Shown piece by piece: positions 51,213 through 59,543 of a DNA stretch of 64,000 nt. Numbering within the stretch: position 1 is the stretch's first letter; each line of letters opens with the position of its first letter. Location: positions 1 to 64,000 of the forward strand of contig NZ_WJPO01000013.1 of NCBI RefSeq assembly GCF_009649175.1. Reading direction: 5' to 3'. The DNA comes from Rhodovulum strictum (lineage in GTDB: Bacteria; Pseudomonadota; Alphaproteobacteria; Rhodobacterales; Rhodobacteraceae). A program made the position numbers and the translations under genes. A model generated the notes under the pieces. It was given only the letters and a program-made list of their open reading frames with translations. It searched no databases and was not told the DNA's origin.

Positions 51213-53386
51213 GCCGCAGGATCGAAGCGGCCATAGAAGGTTTCATCCCGCTCGGCCATCTCGCGCAGCAATGCGGGCGGGGCAAAGCGGGGGCCGTGGC
51301 GCGCAGCCAGATCGGCGCAGATTTCGACCGCGCGGCCCGCCCCGATCATGTCCAGCCACGAGAACGGCCCGCCCGACCAGGGCGCAAAGCCCCAGCCCAG
51401 GATCGCGCCCACATCGCCCTCACGGATATCGGTCAGAATGCCCTGTTCCAGCGCGCGGACCGCTTCCAGCACCTGCGCGAACAACAACCGGTGCTGCACT
51501 TCGGACAGTTCCGGCTGTTGTGCAGCGGGCGTGTAATGGCCAAGCCCCACCCACAACCCGGTGCGCTTGCCCGCCTCGTCATAGGCATAGAAACCCGCGC
51601 CCGCCTTGCGCCCCAGCCGCCCCTGATCGGCCAGCCAGAACAGCACCGCATCCACCGCCTCATCCGGATAGGCGGCCCCCATCGCGGCCTTCGTGGCCCT
51701 TGCGATCTTGACCCCCAGCTCGATCGAGGTCTCGTCCACCAGTTGCAGCGGCCCCAGCGGCATGCCCACCAGTTTCGCCGCATTCTCGACCAGCGCGGGC
51801 GCCACGCCCTCGCCGACCATGCGGATGCCTTCGTTGATATAGGGGATGATGCAGCGATTGGCGTAGAAGAAGCGCGCGTCGTTCACCACGATGGGCGTCT
51901 TGCGGATCTGGCGCACGAAATCCAGCGCCCGGGCCACGGCGCGGTCGCCGGTCTCGCGGCCCTTGATGATCTCGACCAGCATCATCTTGTCGACGGGGCT
52001 GAAGAAATGGATGCCGATGAAATCGCCGGGCCGGTCGGCAGCGCGGGCCAGATCGCTGATCGGCAGGGTCGAGGTATTCGTCGCAATGATGCACGCCTCG
52101 CCCACCGCCGCCTGCACCCGTTTCGTTACCTCGGCCTTGATTGCGGGGTCTTCGAAGACCGCCTCGATCACCAGATCGGCACCGGAAAGGATGGAATAAT
52201 CCGTCGTCGCGGTGATCCGGCCCAGAATCTCGGCCTTTTTCTCGGGGCTCGCCTTGCCCCGCGCGATGCCCTTGTCCATGTGGGCTTCGGTATAGGCCCG
52301 GCCCTTGTCTGCGGCCTCCTGCGACTGGTCGACCAGCACCACCTCGATACCCGCCTGTGCGGCCACCAGCGCGATGCCCGCCCCCATCATGCCCGCGCCG
52401 ATCACGCCCAGCTTGCGCACGCTCTGGTCCGGCACGCCCGCGGGCCGCACGGCGCCCTTTTCCAGCGCCTCCTTGTTGATGAACAGCGACCGGATCATCG
52501 CGCCCGAGGACGGGTGCATCAGCACATGCGTGAACCAGCGCGCCTCGATCCGCAGCGCGGTGTCAAAGGGCACCAGCGCCCCCTCATAGACCGCCGACAA
52601 AAGCGCCTTTGCCGCCGGATAGACCCCCTTGGTCTTGCCATTGACCATCGCGCTGGCACCGACAAAGGTCATGAAGCCTGAAGGGCTGTAGGGCGCGCCG
52701 CCCGGCATCCTGTAGCCCTTTTCGTCCCAGGGCTTGACGATGGACGGACCCGACAGGACCCAGGCCCTTGCCGCCGCCACCGGATCGTCCACCACCTCGT
52801 CGATCAGCCCCGCCGATTTCGCCTTTCTCGGATCGCTCAGCTTGCCTTCCAGCAGGAAGGGCGCCGCCGCCATCGCGCCCAGCTTGCGCACCAGCCGCGT
52901 CGTGCCCCCCGCCCCGGGGAAGATGCCGACCATGATCTCGGGCAACCCGATCTTGGCCTTGGGGTTGTCGGCGGCAAAGATCCGGTGGCAGGCCAGCGGC
53001 AGTTCCAGCCCGATCCCCAGCGCCGTACCCGGCAGGGCAGCGGCAATCGGCTTGCCGCCCTTGTTCCGGTCGTCCATGCCCGCGCGCTCGATCTTGCGCA
53101 GCACGCCATGCATCGCCATCACGCCCTCGAACAGCCCCCGCGCCGGATCGTCGCCCGCCTCGTCCCGCATGCGGGCGATGACGTTCAGATCCATCCCGCC
53201 CGCGAAATCCTTCTTTCCGCTGGTGATGACCACGCCCCTGACCGCCTCATCGGCAAGCGCGGCGTCGACATGGGCATCAAGCTCCTTCAACCCCTCAAGG
53301 CTGAGGACATTCATGCTGCGCCCCGCAACATCCCAGGTGATGCTGGCCACGCCATCGGCATCCACCGCGTAATGAAACTCTGCCAT
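51200..53386 (-). CDS. fadJ: Multifunctional fatty-acid oxidation protein (enoyl-CoA hydratase / 3-hydroxyacyl-CoA dehydrogenase)
   Basis: The product has 728 residues, starting at 53386 behind GAGGGAGG. Residues 1-190 are the crotonase fold (GKKDFAGGMDLNVI, TALGIGLELPLACH, with the general acid in MVGIFPGAGGTTRL). From about 315 comes the NAD-binding domain (GVIGAGMMGAGIALVAAQAG), then the dehydrogenase C-terminal domains (GIHFFSPVDKMMLVEII). It performs two middle steps of beta-oxidation. It follows the thiolase gene after 11 bases, so the two form the classical pair. Confidence 0.93.
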   Translation of the reverse strand: MAEFHYAVDADGVASITWDVAGRSMNVLSLEGLKELDAHVDAALADEAVRGVVITSGKKDFAGGMDLNVIARMRDEAGDDPARGLFEGVMAMHGVLRKIERAGMDDRNKGGKPIAAALPGTALGIGLELPLACHRIFAADNPKAKIGLPEIMVGIFPGAGGTTRLVRKLGAMAAAPFLLEGKLSDPRKAKSAGLIDEVVDDPVAAARAWVLSGPSIVKPWDEKGYRMPGGAPYSPSGFMTFVGASAMVNGKTKGVYPAAKALLSAVYEGALVPFDTALRIEARWFTHVLMHPSSGAMIRSLFINKEALEKGAVRPAGVPDQSVRKLGVIGAGMMGAGIALVAAQAGIEVVLVDQSQEAADKGRAYTEAHMDKGIARGKASPEKKAEILGRITATTDYSILSGADLVIEAVFEDPAIKAEVTKRVQAAVGEACIIATNTSTLPISDLARAADRPGDFIGIHFFSPVDKMMLVEIIKGRETGDRAVARALDFVRQIRKTPIVVNDARFFYANRCIIPYINEGIRMVGEGVAPALVENAAKLVGMPLGPLQLVDETSIELGVKIARATKAAMGAAYPDEAVDAVLFWLADQGRLGRKAGAGFYAYDEAGKRTGLWVGLGHYTPAAQQPELSEVQHRLLFAQVLEAVRALEQGILTDIREGDVGAILGWGFAPWSGGPFSWLDMIGAGRAVEICADLAARHGPRFAPPALLREMAERDETFYGRFDPAAQAA

Positions 53387-53397
53387 CCCAGCCTCCC

Positions 53398-54609
53398 TCA
53401 GACCCGTTCGATGATCGTGGCGGCACCCATGCCGCTGGCCACACACAGCGTCGCCAGCCCGGTCGCCTTGTCGGTGCGCTCCAGCTCGTCCAGCAATGTC
53501 CCGAGAATGATCGCGCCCGTTGCCCCCAGCGGATGACCCATCGCGATCGCCCCGCCACAGGGATTGACCCGCGTGGGATCGACCCCGAACGCCTGGATGA
53601 AGCGCAGCACGACCGCGGCAAAGGCCTCGTTCACCTCGAACAGGTCGATATCGGAAATCTGCATCCTTGCATCGGCCAGGATCTTCTCGGTCACGGGCAC
53701 TGGACCGGTCAGCATGATCGTCGGATCGGTGCCGATCTTGGCCGTTGCCAGGATTTTCGCCCTTGGTTTCAGGCCATTCGCCTGCCCGAACTCAGCGCTG
53801 CCGATCAGGATACCGGCGGCACCATCGACGATACCTGAGGAATTTCCTGCGTGGTGGATATGCTCGATCCGTTCAAGATCGGGGTATTTCATCAGCGCCA
53901 CCTGATCGAAGCCCGGCATCGTTTCGCCCATCTCGCGAAAGGCAGGTTTCAGCGCGCCCAGGCTCTGCATGTCGGTCTCGGGGCGCAGATGCTCGTCGCG
54001 ATCGAGGATCGTCAGGCCGTTCACATCCCGGACCGGCAGGATAGAGCGCGCGAACCGCCCCTCGGCCCAGGACTGCGCGGCGCGGCGCTGGCTTTCCACG
54101 GCCAGAGCGTCAGCCTGATCGCGGGTGAAGCCGTATCGGGTGGCGATGATATCGGCCGAAATGCCCTGCGGCACGAAATGGGCCTTTATCGCAAGGCCCG
54201 GATCGACGGCGATGGCCGCCCCGTCGCTGCCCATGGCAACGCGGCTCATCATCTCGACCCCGCCCGCGATATAGCCCGCGCCCGCACCGGCCCGCACCTG
54301 ATTGGCCGCCAGGTTCACCGCCTCGAGTCCCGAGGCGCAGAAGCGGTTGATCGACAGGCCGGGTATGCGTTCGTCCAGCCGCGAGGCCAGAACCGCGCTG
54401 CGGGCAAGGCAGCCGCCCTGCTCGCCCACCTGGGTAACATTGCCCCAGATCACGTCCTCGACCGCGTGGCCGGTCAGCCCGTTGCGCTCGGCCAGCGCAT
54501 CGAGCACCTGTGCCGACAGCCGCAGCGCCGTGACCTCGTGCAGGCTGCCATCCTGACGCCCCTTGCCGCGCGGGGTGCGGATCGCGTCGTAGATATAGGC
54601 ATCGGTCAT
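53398..54609 (-). CDS. Acetyl-CoA C-acyltransferase (thiolase)
   Basis: The product has 403 residues and performs the thiolytic step of beta-oxidation. The start at 54609 (MTDAYIYDAIRTPRGKGRQD) follows GAGGA. The acyl-binding Cys is at 91 in INRFCASGLEAVN. The C-terminal active-site motifs are FEVNEAFAAVVLRF, CGGAIAMGHPLGATGA and a final LCVASGMGAATIIERV. It is the first gene of the thiolase-FadJ operon. A perfect 20-bp palindrome related to the MerR operator lies 105-124 bases upstream. Confidence 0.94.
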   Translation of the reverse strand: MTDAYIYDAIRTPRGKGRQDGSLHEVTALRLSAQVLDALAERNGLTGHAVEDVIWGNVTQVGEQGGCLARSAVLASRLDERIPGLSINRFCASGLEAVNLAANQVRAGAGAGYIAGGVEMMSRVAMGSDGAAIAVDPGLAIKAHFVPQGISADIIATRYGFTRDQADALAVESQRRAAQSWAEGRFARSILPVRDVNGLTILDRDEHLRPETDMQSLGALKPAFREMGETMPGFDQVALMKYPDLERIEHIHHAGNSSGIVDGAAGILIGSAEFGQANGLKPRAKILATAKIGTDPTIMLTGPVPVTEKILADARMQISDIDLFEVNEAFAAVVLRFIQAFGVDPTRVNPCGGAIAMGHPLGATGAIILGTLLDELERTDKATGLATLCVASGMGAATIIERV

Positions 54610-54669
54610 TTCTGTGTCCTCGCAGTCGGGAAGAAACGGTTGGCGCTGCGCCCGGCGGCAGCGTTGCAG

Positions 54670-54690
54670 GGGTATTTTCGCCAAGAAGAA
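54670..54690 (+). repeat. Left copy of inverted intergenic repeat
   Basis: GGGTATTTTCGCCAAGAAGA and one more A is the reverse complement of the copy at 54858-54878 at 20 of 21 positions. The flanking GC-rich bases also match loosely. I recall very similar sequences scattered between genes in other Rhodobacteraceae, so it is probably a dispersed repeat family. Confidence 0.65.
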
Positions 54691-54713
54691 ATGCACGGCC
54701 GCGCCCCGTAACC

Positions 54714-54733
54714 GCGCGTTAACGTTAACGCGC
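54714..54733. promoter_or_regulatory. Perfect 20-bp palindrome upstream of thiolase, candidate MerR-family operator
   Basis: GCGCGTTAACGTTAACGCGC is its own reverse complement. Its 14-base core CGTTAACGTTAACG differs at only two positions (both A/T) from the core CGTTTACGTAAACG of the 22-bp palindrome upstream of the MerR gene. It lies upstream of the thiolase-FadJ operon. Both sites fit one operator CGTTWACGTWAACG. Confidence 0.55.
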
Positions 54734-54857
54734 CAGTCTGCGACTCGCGGTACAGGCTGGGGAGCCGATGACCGCCCAAGGAGAAGACCCTCCGCCCGGC
54801 GCCTCCACCCCGGTATCGACCGGGGGCGCCGTCCGGGCGGGGGGCCGCGCATCTGCC

Positions 54858-54878
54858 TTCTTCTTGGCAAAAATACCC
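54858..54878 (-). repeat. Right copy of inverted intergenic repeat
   Basis: This copy (TTCTTCTTGGCAAAAATACC plus C) mirrors the copy at 54670-54690, with 167 bases between them. Together they could fold into a long stem enclosing the 20-bp palindrome, or mark the ends of a small non-autonomous element. No target-site duplication was recognised. Confidence 0.65.
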
Positions 54879-54916
54879 ACGACGCTGCCCTCGCCATCCT
54901 GCGCGACCTCCGGGGT

Positions 54917-55129
54917 TCATCGCTTGCGCTCCTCAAGCTCGGCATTGAACAGCCGCAGCCGGTGGGTCAGCACCTCGGAATCGGTCACGCTGTCGAAATG
55001 CTCGAACAGGAAGGACAGCGCCTCACCCTCGTCGAGCCCGGCCTCGCGCGCGAAACGGCGCAGTCGGCGATAGGCATCCTCGGACATGGCAACCGGAAAG
55101 CGGCGGGTCAGGCGCAGGCGTCGGGGCAT
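54917..55129 (-). CDS. Small basic protein downstream of acyl-CoA dehydrogenase
   Basis: The product has 70 residues, starting at 55129 behind AAGGAAGGA. It begins MPRRLRLTRRFPVAMSEDAY and continues as two or three charged helices (RRLRRFAREAGLDEGEALSF; LTHRLRLFNAELEERKR). The N-terminal strand followed by helices would fit a ribbon-helix-helix-like DNA-binding protein, but this is a guess. It follows the acyl-CoA dehydrogenase gene after 22 bases, so it is probably cotranscribed. Confidence 0.6.
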   Translation of the reverse strand: MPRRLRLTRRFPVAMSEDAYRRLRRFAREAGLDEGEALSFLFEHFDSVTDSEVLTHRLRLFNAELEERKR

Positions 55130-55151
55130 GGCTGTCCTTCCTTTCGGGCGG

Positions 55152-56930
55152 CTAGAAGGCGTCGGGCTCCAGCGCCATCACCGTCTCGGCGCCCGAGGTG
55201 ATGCGCGCCAGATGCAGCGTCGTCGCGGGCAACTGGCGAGTCATGTAGTAGCGCCCCGTTACAAGCTTGGCATTCAGGAAGGCCGGATCGCCCGTGCCCG
55301 CCGCCAGCCCCGCGCGCGCAGCGTGCGCGATCCGGGCCCACATCAGGCCAAGGCAGACATGGCCGAACAGGTGCATGAAGTCGTAGCTGCCCGCCAGCGC
55401 ATTGGCCGGGCTCCTGATTCCCTGTTCGACGAAATAGAGCACCGCCGCCTGAAGATCCTTCGACGCCGCCTTGAGCGGGTCGAGGAAGCCCGCCTTGAGC
55501 TCGGCATCGCCCTCATTTTCCCTGATGAAAGCCTTCACGATCTCGAAGAAATCGCGCATCGCGCGGCCGCCCTCCTGCGGCAGCTTGCGGCCCACCAGAT
55601 CCAGCGACTGGATGCCGTTGGTGCCCTCGTAGATCATCGTGATCCGCGCATCGCGCACGAATTGTTCCAGCCCCGCGGCGCGGGTGAACCCGGTGCCGCC
55701 CAGCGTCTGCTGCGCCAGAACCGTGGTCTCGAAGCCCTTGTCGGTCAGGAAGCCCTTGATGACCGGGGTCAGCAGCGAAATCAGCGCCTCGGCGCCGTCG
55801 TCATTGCAGCGGCGTGCCCGGTCGATCAGTTGCGCCCCCCAGAAGGTGAAGGCGCGCGCCCCTTCGACAAGGCTTTTCTGGTGCATCAGGTTCCGGCGCA
55901 CATCGGGGTGGACCATGATCGGGTCGGCCGGTCCGTCGGGATTGGCGGGCACGCTCGGCGCGCGGCCCTGCAACCGCTCTTTCGCCCAGGCCAGCGCGTT
56001 CTGATAGGCGACGACACCCTGACCGTAGCCCTGAAGCCCGACGCCCAGGCGGGCCTCGTTCATCATGGTGAACATCGCGCGCATGCCCTTGTGTTCCTCG
56101 CCCACAAGAAATCCGGTCGCGCCCTCGTAGCTCATCACGCAGGTGGCGTTGGCATGGATGCCCATCTTGTGTTCCAGCCCGACACAGGCCAGCGCGTTGC
56201 GCGCGCCCGGCCTGCCCTCGGCATCGGGCAGGAATTTCGGCACGATGAACAGCGAGATGCCCTTGGTGCCCTCGGGCCCGCCCGGGATTTTCGCCAGCAC
56301 CAGATGGATGATGTTCTCGGTCAGGTCATGTTCGCCGGCCGAGATCCAGATCTTGGTGCCGGTGATGGCGTAGCTGCCATCGGGCTGCGGTTCGGCGCGC
56401 GTCCGGATCAGGCCCAGATCCGTGCCGCAATGGGGTTCGGTCAGGTTCATCGTGCCCGACCAGATGCCCGCGATCATCCTGGGCAGATACAGCGCCTTCT
56501 GCGCGTCCGAGCCATGTTCGTGGATCGCCGACATCGCGCCATGGGTCAGGCCCCAATACATGTTCATCGCCATGTTGGCCGAGACGAACATCTCGCCCAC
56601 CGCGGTATTCACCAGATAGGGCATCCCCTGGCCGCCATGGGCCGGGTCGGCATCCAGCCCGATCCAGCCGCCCGCCGCGATCTGCTCATAGGCCGCGCGA
56701 AAGCCCGAAGGCGTGCGCACCGCGCCGTTTTCCAGCGTGCAGCCCTCGGCATCGCCCGTGGCGTTCAGGGGCGCCAGCACCTCGGCCGCGATCTTGCCCG
56801 CCTCGTCCAGGATGGCGGCGGTGGTGTCGCGGTCGAGATCGGCATAGCCCGGAATGGCGGCGCTGCGGATGTCCAGAACTTCGTGCAGCAGGAACTGCAT
56901 GTCGTCGATGGGCGGGGTATAGATCGGCAT
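55152..56930 (-). CDS. Acyl-CoA dehydrogenase (long form)
   Basis: The product has 592 residues, starting at 56930 ([20 protein letters not shown]). It oxidises acyl-CoA to enoyl-CoA with FAD. Motifs are [40 protein letters not shown], and the catalytic Glu region [19 protein letters not shown]. The extended C-terminal domain after about residue 470 matches the roughly 590-residue branch (AcdA/DmdC-like). It lies between the MerR regulator and the small basic protein, with thiolase and FadJ downstream, so a full beta-oxidation spiral is encoded except for the ligase at 48.5 kb. Confidence 0.93.
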   Translation of the reverse strand: MPIYTPPIDDMQFLLHEVLDIRSAAIPGYADLDRDTTAAILDEAGKIAAEVLAPLNATGDAEGCTLENGAVRTPSGFRAAYEQIAAGGWIGLDADPAHGGQGMPYLVNTAVGEMFVSANMAMNMYWGLTHGAMSAIHEHGSDAQKALYLPRMIAGIWSGTMNLTEPHCGTDLGLIRTRAEPQPDGSYAITGTKIWISAGEHDLTENIIHLVLAKIPGGPEGTKGISLFIVPKFLPDAEGRPGARNALACVGLEHKMGIHANATCVMSYEGATGFLVGEEHKGMRAMFTMMNEARLGVGLQGYGQGVVAYQNALAWAKERLQGRAPSVPANPDGPADPIMVHPDVRRNLMHQKSLVEGARAFTFWGAQLIDRARRCNDDGAEALISLLTPVIKGFLTDKGFETTVLAQQTLGGTGFTRAAGLEQFVRDARITMIYEGTNGIQSLDLVGRKLPQEGGRAMRDFFEIVKAFIRENEGDAELKAGFLDPLKAASKDLQAAVLYFVEQGIRSPANALAGSYDFMHLFGHVCLGLMWARIAHAARAGLAAGTGDPAFLNAKLVTGRYYMTRQLPATTLHLARITSGAETVMALEPDAF

Positions 56931-56985
56931 CTCTCTCTCCCTTGGACGCCGCCCTTCTGCGGGGCGGCCCTGTCCGATGATGCGT

Positions 56986-57381
56986 CTAGCTGCGAGCGGC
57001 CCTCGCGTATTCGGCCAGTTTCTCCTCGCACCAGGCAAGCTGCTGTTCGAGTTCGGCGATCGCCTCGTCCAGTTCGGCGCGCTGGCGCTGCATGTCGGCC
57101 AGCCGCTCGCGGCCGATGGCATAGGCTTCGCGATGCTGGACCTCCTGGCCCTGCTCCTCGTCGTAAAGCGCAAGAAGCTGGCGGATCTGTTCCAGGCTGA
57201 AGCCGAAGCGCTTGGCGCGCAGGATCAGGGTCAGTCGGCCACGGTCGCGGCGGGTGTAAAGCCTGCGCTGTCCCTCGCGGACGGGGTCCAGCAACTCCAT
57301 GGATTCGTAGAATCGCAATGTGCGCGGCGTCACCGAAAAGGCGTCGCACATTTGCCGGATGGTCAGAAACTCGTCGGTCAT
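56986..57381 (-). CDS. MerR-family regulator of acyl-CoA degradation (LiuR-like)
   Basis: The product has 131 residues, starting at 57381. The N-terminal winged HTH reads [20 protein letters not shown], then [21 protein letters not shown] long dimerisation coiled coil follows (about 85-128). No metal-binding Cys pair is present; the lone Cys is in the HTH and EQQLAWCEE. This matches LiuR-type regulators that control branched-chain or fatty-acid oxidation genes. It lies upstream of the acyl-CoA dehydrogenase gene in the same orientation, and a perfect palindrome 67-88 bases before its start suggests autoregulation. Confidence 0.88.
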   Translation of the reverse strand: MTDEFLTIRQMCDAFSVTPRTLRFYESMELLDPVREGQRRLYTRRDRGRLTLILRAKRFGFSLEQIRQLLALYDEEQGQEVQHREAYAIGRERLADMQRQRAELDEAIAELEQQLAWCEEKLAEYARAARS

Positions 57382-57447
57382 GGTCCGTCTTCTGGCGGTG
57401 ATTGTCCACCGGAGAAGAAAGCGCGGGCATCGGGCTGACAAGTCGAA

Positions 57448-57469
57448 GTTACGTTTACGTAAACGTAAC
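57448..57469. promoter_or_regulatory. Perfect 22-bp palindrome upstream of the MerR gene
   Basis: The half GTTACGTTTAC is followed directly by its reverse complement GTAAACGTAAC. LiuR-type MerR regulators are known to bind sites of the form TTACGTnnACGTAA. The centre lies about 77 bases upstream of the MerR start. The site shares its core with the palindrome at 54714-54733. Confidence 0.65.
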
Positions 57470-57590
57470 GCTGCGTCACGGTTCCGAGATGACGAATGGC
57501 TCGGCATTTGCCAAACCCGCAGGCGCGCCGCGGCTTTCGCTGGACACTGGTCAGCAGTCCAGCTGACACGAAGCATGTGATCTGAAGGGT

Positions 57591-57667
57591 TGGTACCGCC
57601 TCCCCGGCTTGAACGGGGGACCTCTGGATCCACAATCCAGCGCTCTAACCAACTGAGCTAAGGCGGC
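57591..57667 (-). tRNA. tRNA-His (GTG anticodon)
   Basis: The minus strand folds as a 77-base cloverleaf. The acceptor 5' side is GCCGCCT, the D-arm is in AGCTCAGTTGGTTAGAGC, the anticodon stem-loop is CTGGA-TTGTGGA-TCCAG, and the T-arm has GTTCAAG. The 3' end reads AGGCGGT then A73 and an encoded CCA. The base before G1 is T, so there is no encoded G-1. A73 without G-1 is the known alphaproteobacterial form of tRNA-His. Confidence 0.97.
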
Positions 57668-57810
57668 ACTGGGGCGCGATTTAACGCCCGTCGGGGCGCA
57701 ATGCAAGCCCCGTTGCCGGGTCGGCGCAGCTTTTGCCTGCGCGCCGCGCCTCTTGCAAGCGTGGGGTCGACAGGCTAACGCAGGGCCCTGATCATTCCGA
57801 GGGGGCCGCC

Positions 57811-58038
57811 ATGGGCATCGACAAGGAAAGCGAGCTCGCCGCGAATCTGCAGATCGGGCCGACGAGCCTTGGCATGGTGCGGATCTATGTCGAGGGTGAG
57901 GGAATCGACCTGCCGATGGATTTCGATCCCGACGAGGCCGAGGAGATCGCCGAGGAAATCCGCGCCGCCGCCGCAAGCGCCCGCGCCGTCGGCGACAAGG
58001 CCGCGAAACCGGGCAAGAAGGACCGCCCTAAGGGCTGA
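57811..58038 (+). CDS. DUF6324-type small acidic protein
   Basis: The product has 75 residues, starting at the ATG at 57811 behind GAGGGGG. It reads MGIDKESELAANLQIGPTSL then GMVRIYVEGEGIDLPMDFDP and an acidic helix EAEEIAEEIRAAA, with a basic Lys-rich tail. This matches a small conserved family in Rhodobacterales of unknown function. Its last 11 bases overlap mmcB on the other strand. Confidence 0.75.
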   Translation: MGIDKESELAANLQIGPTSLGMVRIYVEGEGIDLPMDFDPDEAEEIAEEIRAAAASARAVGDKAAKPGKKDRPKG

Positions 58039-58486
58039 GCCCCGGATCGCGCAGCGCCTGCAACCGCAGCGCCGCGTGGCGGGCGAATTTCTGCGTCACC
58101 GCCTTGCGCCGTGCGCCCGCCAGCCGCGCCTCGGGGCCTTCGCGCAGGATCTCTGCGCCATAGGCATCGGCCAGGATCAGCCCGCTCCCGGGCGGCAGCA
58201 GATCGACCGGGAAAGCTTCGTCCACCGCCCAGAAGAAGCGGTCGCACCAGTCGAGATAGCCCTGCCATTTGCGATCCGCGGCAAAATCGGCCCGGCACGA
58301 CTTGCACTCGACGATCCAGACCTCGCCCTTCGGCCCCAGCGCCATCACATCGACCCGCAGCCCGCCCGTAGGCACCAGTTCCTCGACGCAGGCAAAGCCC
58401 AGATCGCGCAGATGCCGACAGACCCCGCGGGCGATAAGCTGGCCGGGGGCAAGGGGCGCGGGCGCGATGATGGTGGCGGCGGACAT
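58028..58486 (-). CDS. mmcB: MmcB-family DNA repair protein
   Basis: The product has 152 residues. The PD-(D/E)XK core is visible: LRVDVMALG gives the Asp, and EVWIVECKSCRADF gives the E-x-K pair. WQGYLDWCDRFFWAVDEAF is family-typical. MmcB was described in Caulobacter as part of the LexA-controlled response to mitomycin C damage. I see no clear LexA box within the short upstream region. Confidence 0.88.
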   Translation of the reverse strand: MSAATIIAPAPLAPGQLIARGVCRHLRDLGFACVEELVPTGGLRVDVMALGPKGEVWIVECKSCRADFAADRKWQGYLDWCDRFFWAVDEAFPVDLLPPGSGLILADAYGAEILREGPEARLAGARRKAVTQKFARHAALRLQALRDPGLSP

Positions 58487-58524
58487 CGGCGCATGATGAA
58501 CAATGCGTGAACATTTGGCAAGCC

Positions 58525-58553
58525 TTGCAGCCGCCCCCGCCCTGCCCTATCTG
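58525..58553 (+). promoter_or_regulatory. Sigma-70-type promoter for the candidate RNA
   Basis: TTGCAG at 58525-58530 and TATCTG at 58548-58553 are separated by exactly 17 bases. This is one of the best housekeeping-type promoters seen in the window, and no plus-strand coding sequence follows for about 1 kb. A start near 58558-58560 is expected. Confidence 0.55.
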
Positions 58554-58557
58554 TGGG

Positions 58558-58730
58558 ATCAGGCGGGTTCTGCCCTTCCCGTGCTGGGGTCAAATTCCGG
58601 TGGCCTTAAGCAAATCCGAGGGAGCCGGCTCTGATCGGGTTCTGGCCCGTTTACCTGGTGCCCACCTGTATGAACAGGTCCTCGGGAATGAGTTGCCTCT
58701 ACGGTCGTGGTGGTCCCGCCCCTCACCACC
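58558..58730 (+). ncRNA. Candidate structured non-coding RNA (6S RNA possible)
   Basis: The stretch after the promoter has no supported coding frame but several nested pairings. These are an outer stem GGCGGG (58562-58567) with CCCGCC (58715-58720), an inner stem CCGAGG (58616-58621) with CCTCGG (58680-58685), a local hairpin ACCTGT/ACAGGT (58664-58679), and GGTGGT/ACCACC at 58709-58730. The total of about 165-170 bases and the closing-stem layout would fit a 6S RNA, but I cannot confirm the conserved 6S bubble. The end is approximate. It lies between mmcB and hpt, both on the opposite strand. Confidence 0.45.
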
Positions 58731-58755
58731 CTGAAAGCCGATAAGCCGCCCCCGC

Positions 58756-58938
58756 TCAGGGGGTGAACCTGCCGCGCGCCCCGGAATTGACCGTCAGCGC
58801 GTCGGGCCAGCCGAGCAGCCATTCGACCAGCACCAGCAGCAGGCACAGCGCGACAACGCCCAGAACCAGCCGCACGCGGGCCGGGCTGGGCGGGTTCTGG
58901 GCCCAGCGTTTCGCACGCAGAAGCCACAGCAGGCTCAT
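58756..58938 (-). CDS. Small membrane protein coupled to hpt
   Basis: The product has 60 residues, starting at 58938 with a 4-base overlap (ATGA) with the hpt stop. It reads [20 protein letters not shown], then one membrane helix [20 protein letters not shown] and a short tail. Function unknown. The coupling to hpt argues that it is a real gene. Confidence 0.6.
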   Translation of the reverse strand: MSLLWLLRAKRWAQNPPSPARVRLVLGVVALCLLLVLVEWLLGWPDALTVNSGARGRFTP

Positions 58939-59474
58939 TCCTCGAAACGGACCGCGCCGATATAGGGCAGGTTGCGGTTGCGCTGGGCAAAGTCGATGCC
59001 ATAGCCCACCACGAACCGATCGGGGATCTCGAAGCCCACCCAGCTTGCCCGCACCTCGACCTCGCGCCGCGACGGCTTGTCGAGCAGCGCACAGGATTCC
59101 AGCCGTCGCGGTTTCTTGGCCGCCAGAAGGTGCAGCACATGCGCAAGCGTGTGCCCGGTATCGACGATATCCTCGACCACCAGCACGTCGCGCCCCTCGA
59201 TCTTGCCGCGCAGATCCTTGAGGATGCGCACCTCGCGCGAACTTTCCATGCCGCTGCCATAGGATGAGGTCTCGATGAAATCGACCTCGACCGGCAGGCG
59301 CAGCTCGCGCACCAGATCGGCGATGAATACGAACGAGCCGCGCAACAGACCCACCACCACCAGCTTGTCGGTATCGGCAAAATGGCGCGTGATCTCGGCC
59401 GCCAGAGCCTCGACCCGGGCCGCGATGGTCTTGGCCGACAGCATCTCGTCTATGACATAGGGTCGCTCGCCCAT
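58935..59474 (-). CDS. hpt: Hypoxanthine phosphoribosyltransferase
   Basis: The product has 179 residues and salvages hypoxanthine (and often guanine) with PRPP. The PRPP motif is [19 protein letters not shown]. The Lys-containing base-binding part includes [20 protein letters not shown]. It is divergent from the RatA-like gene across 69 bases. Confidence 0.94.
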   Translation of the reverse strand: MGERPYVIDEMLSAKTIAARVEALAAEITRHFADTDKLVVVGLLRGSFVFIADLVRELRLPVEVDFIETSSYGSGMESSREVRILKDLRGKIEGRDVLVVEDIVDTGHTLAHVLHLLAAKKPRRLESCALLDKPSRREVEVRASWVGFEIPDRFVVGYGIDFAQRNRNLPYIGAVRFEE

Positions 59475-59543
59475 GCCTTCCCCCTTGATTTCGGCCGCTC
59501 ACTAGCAGAAACGACTGCCCACTGTCAGCAGACAAACGGGATC

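Noticed and set aside
58487-58755. SRP RNA or tmRNA in the mmcB-hpt gap
   Set aside because: Neither the SRP hallmark GGTCCGGAAGGAAGCAGC nor a tRNA-like acceptor was found on either strand. Only a general structured-RNA call is kept.
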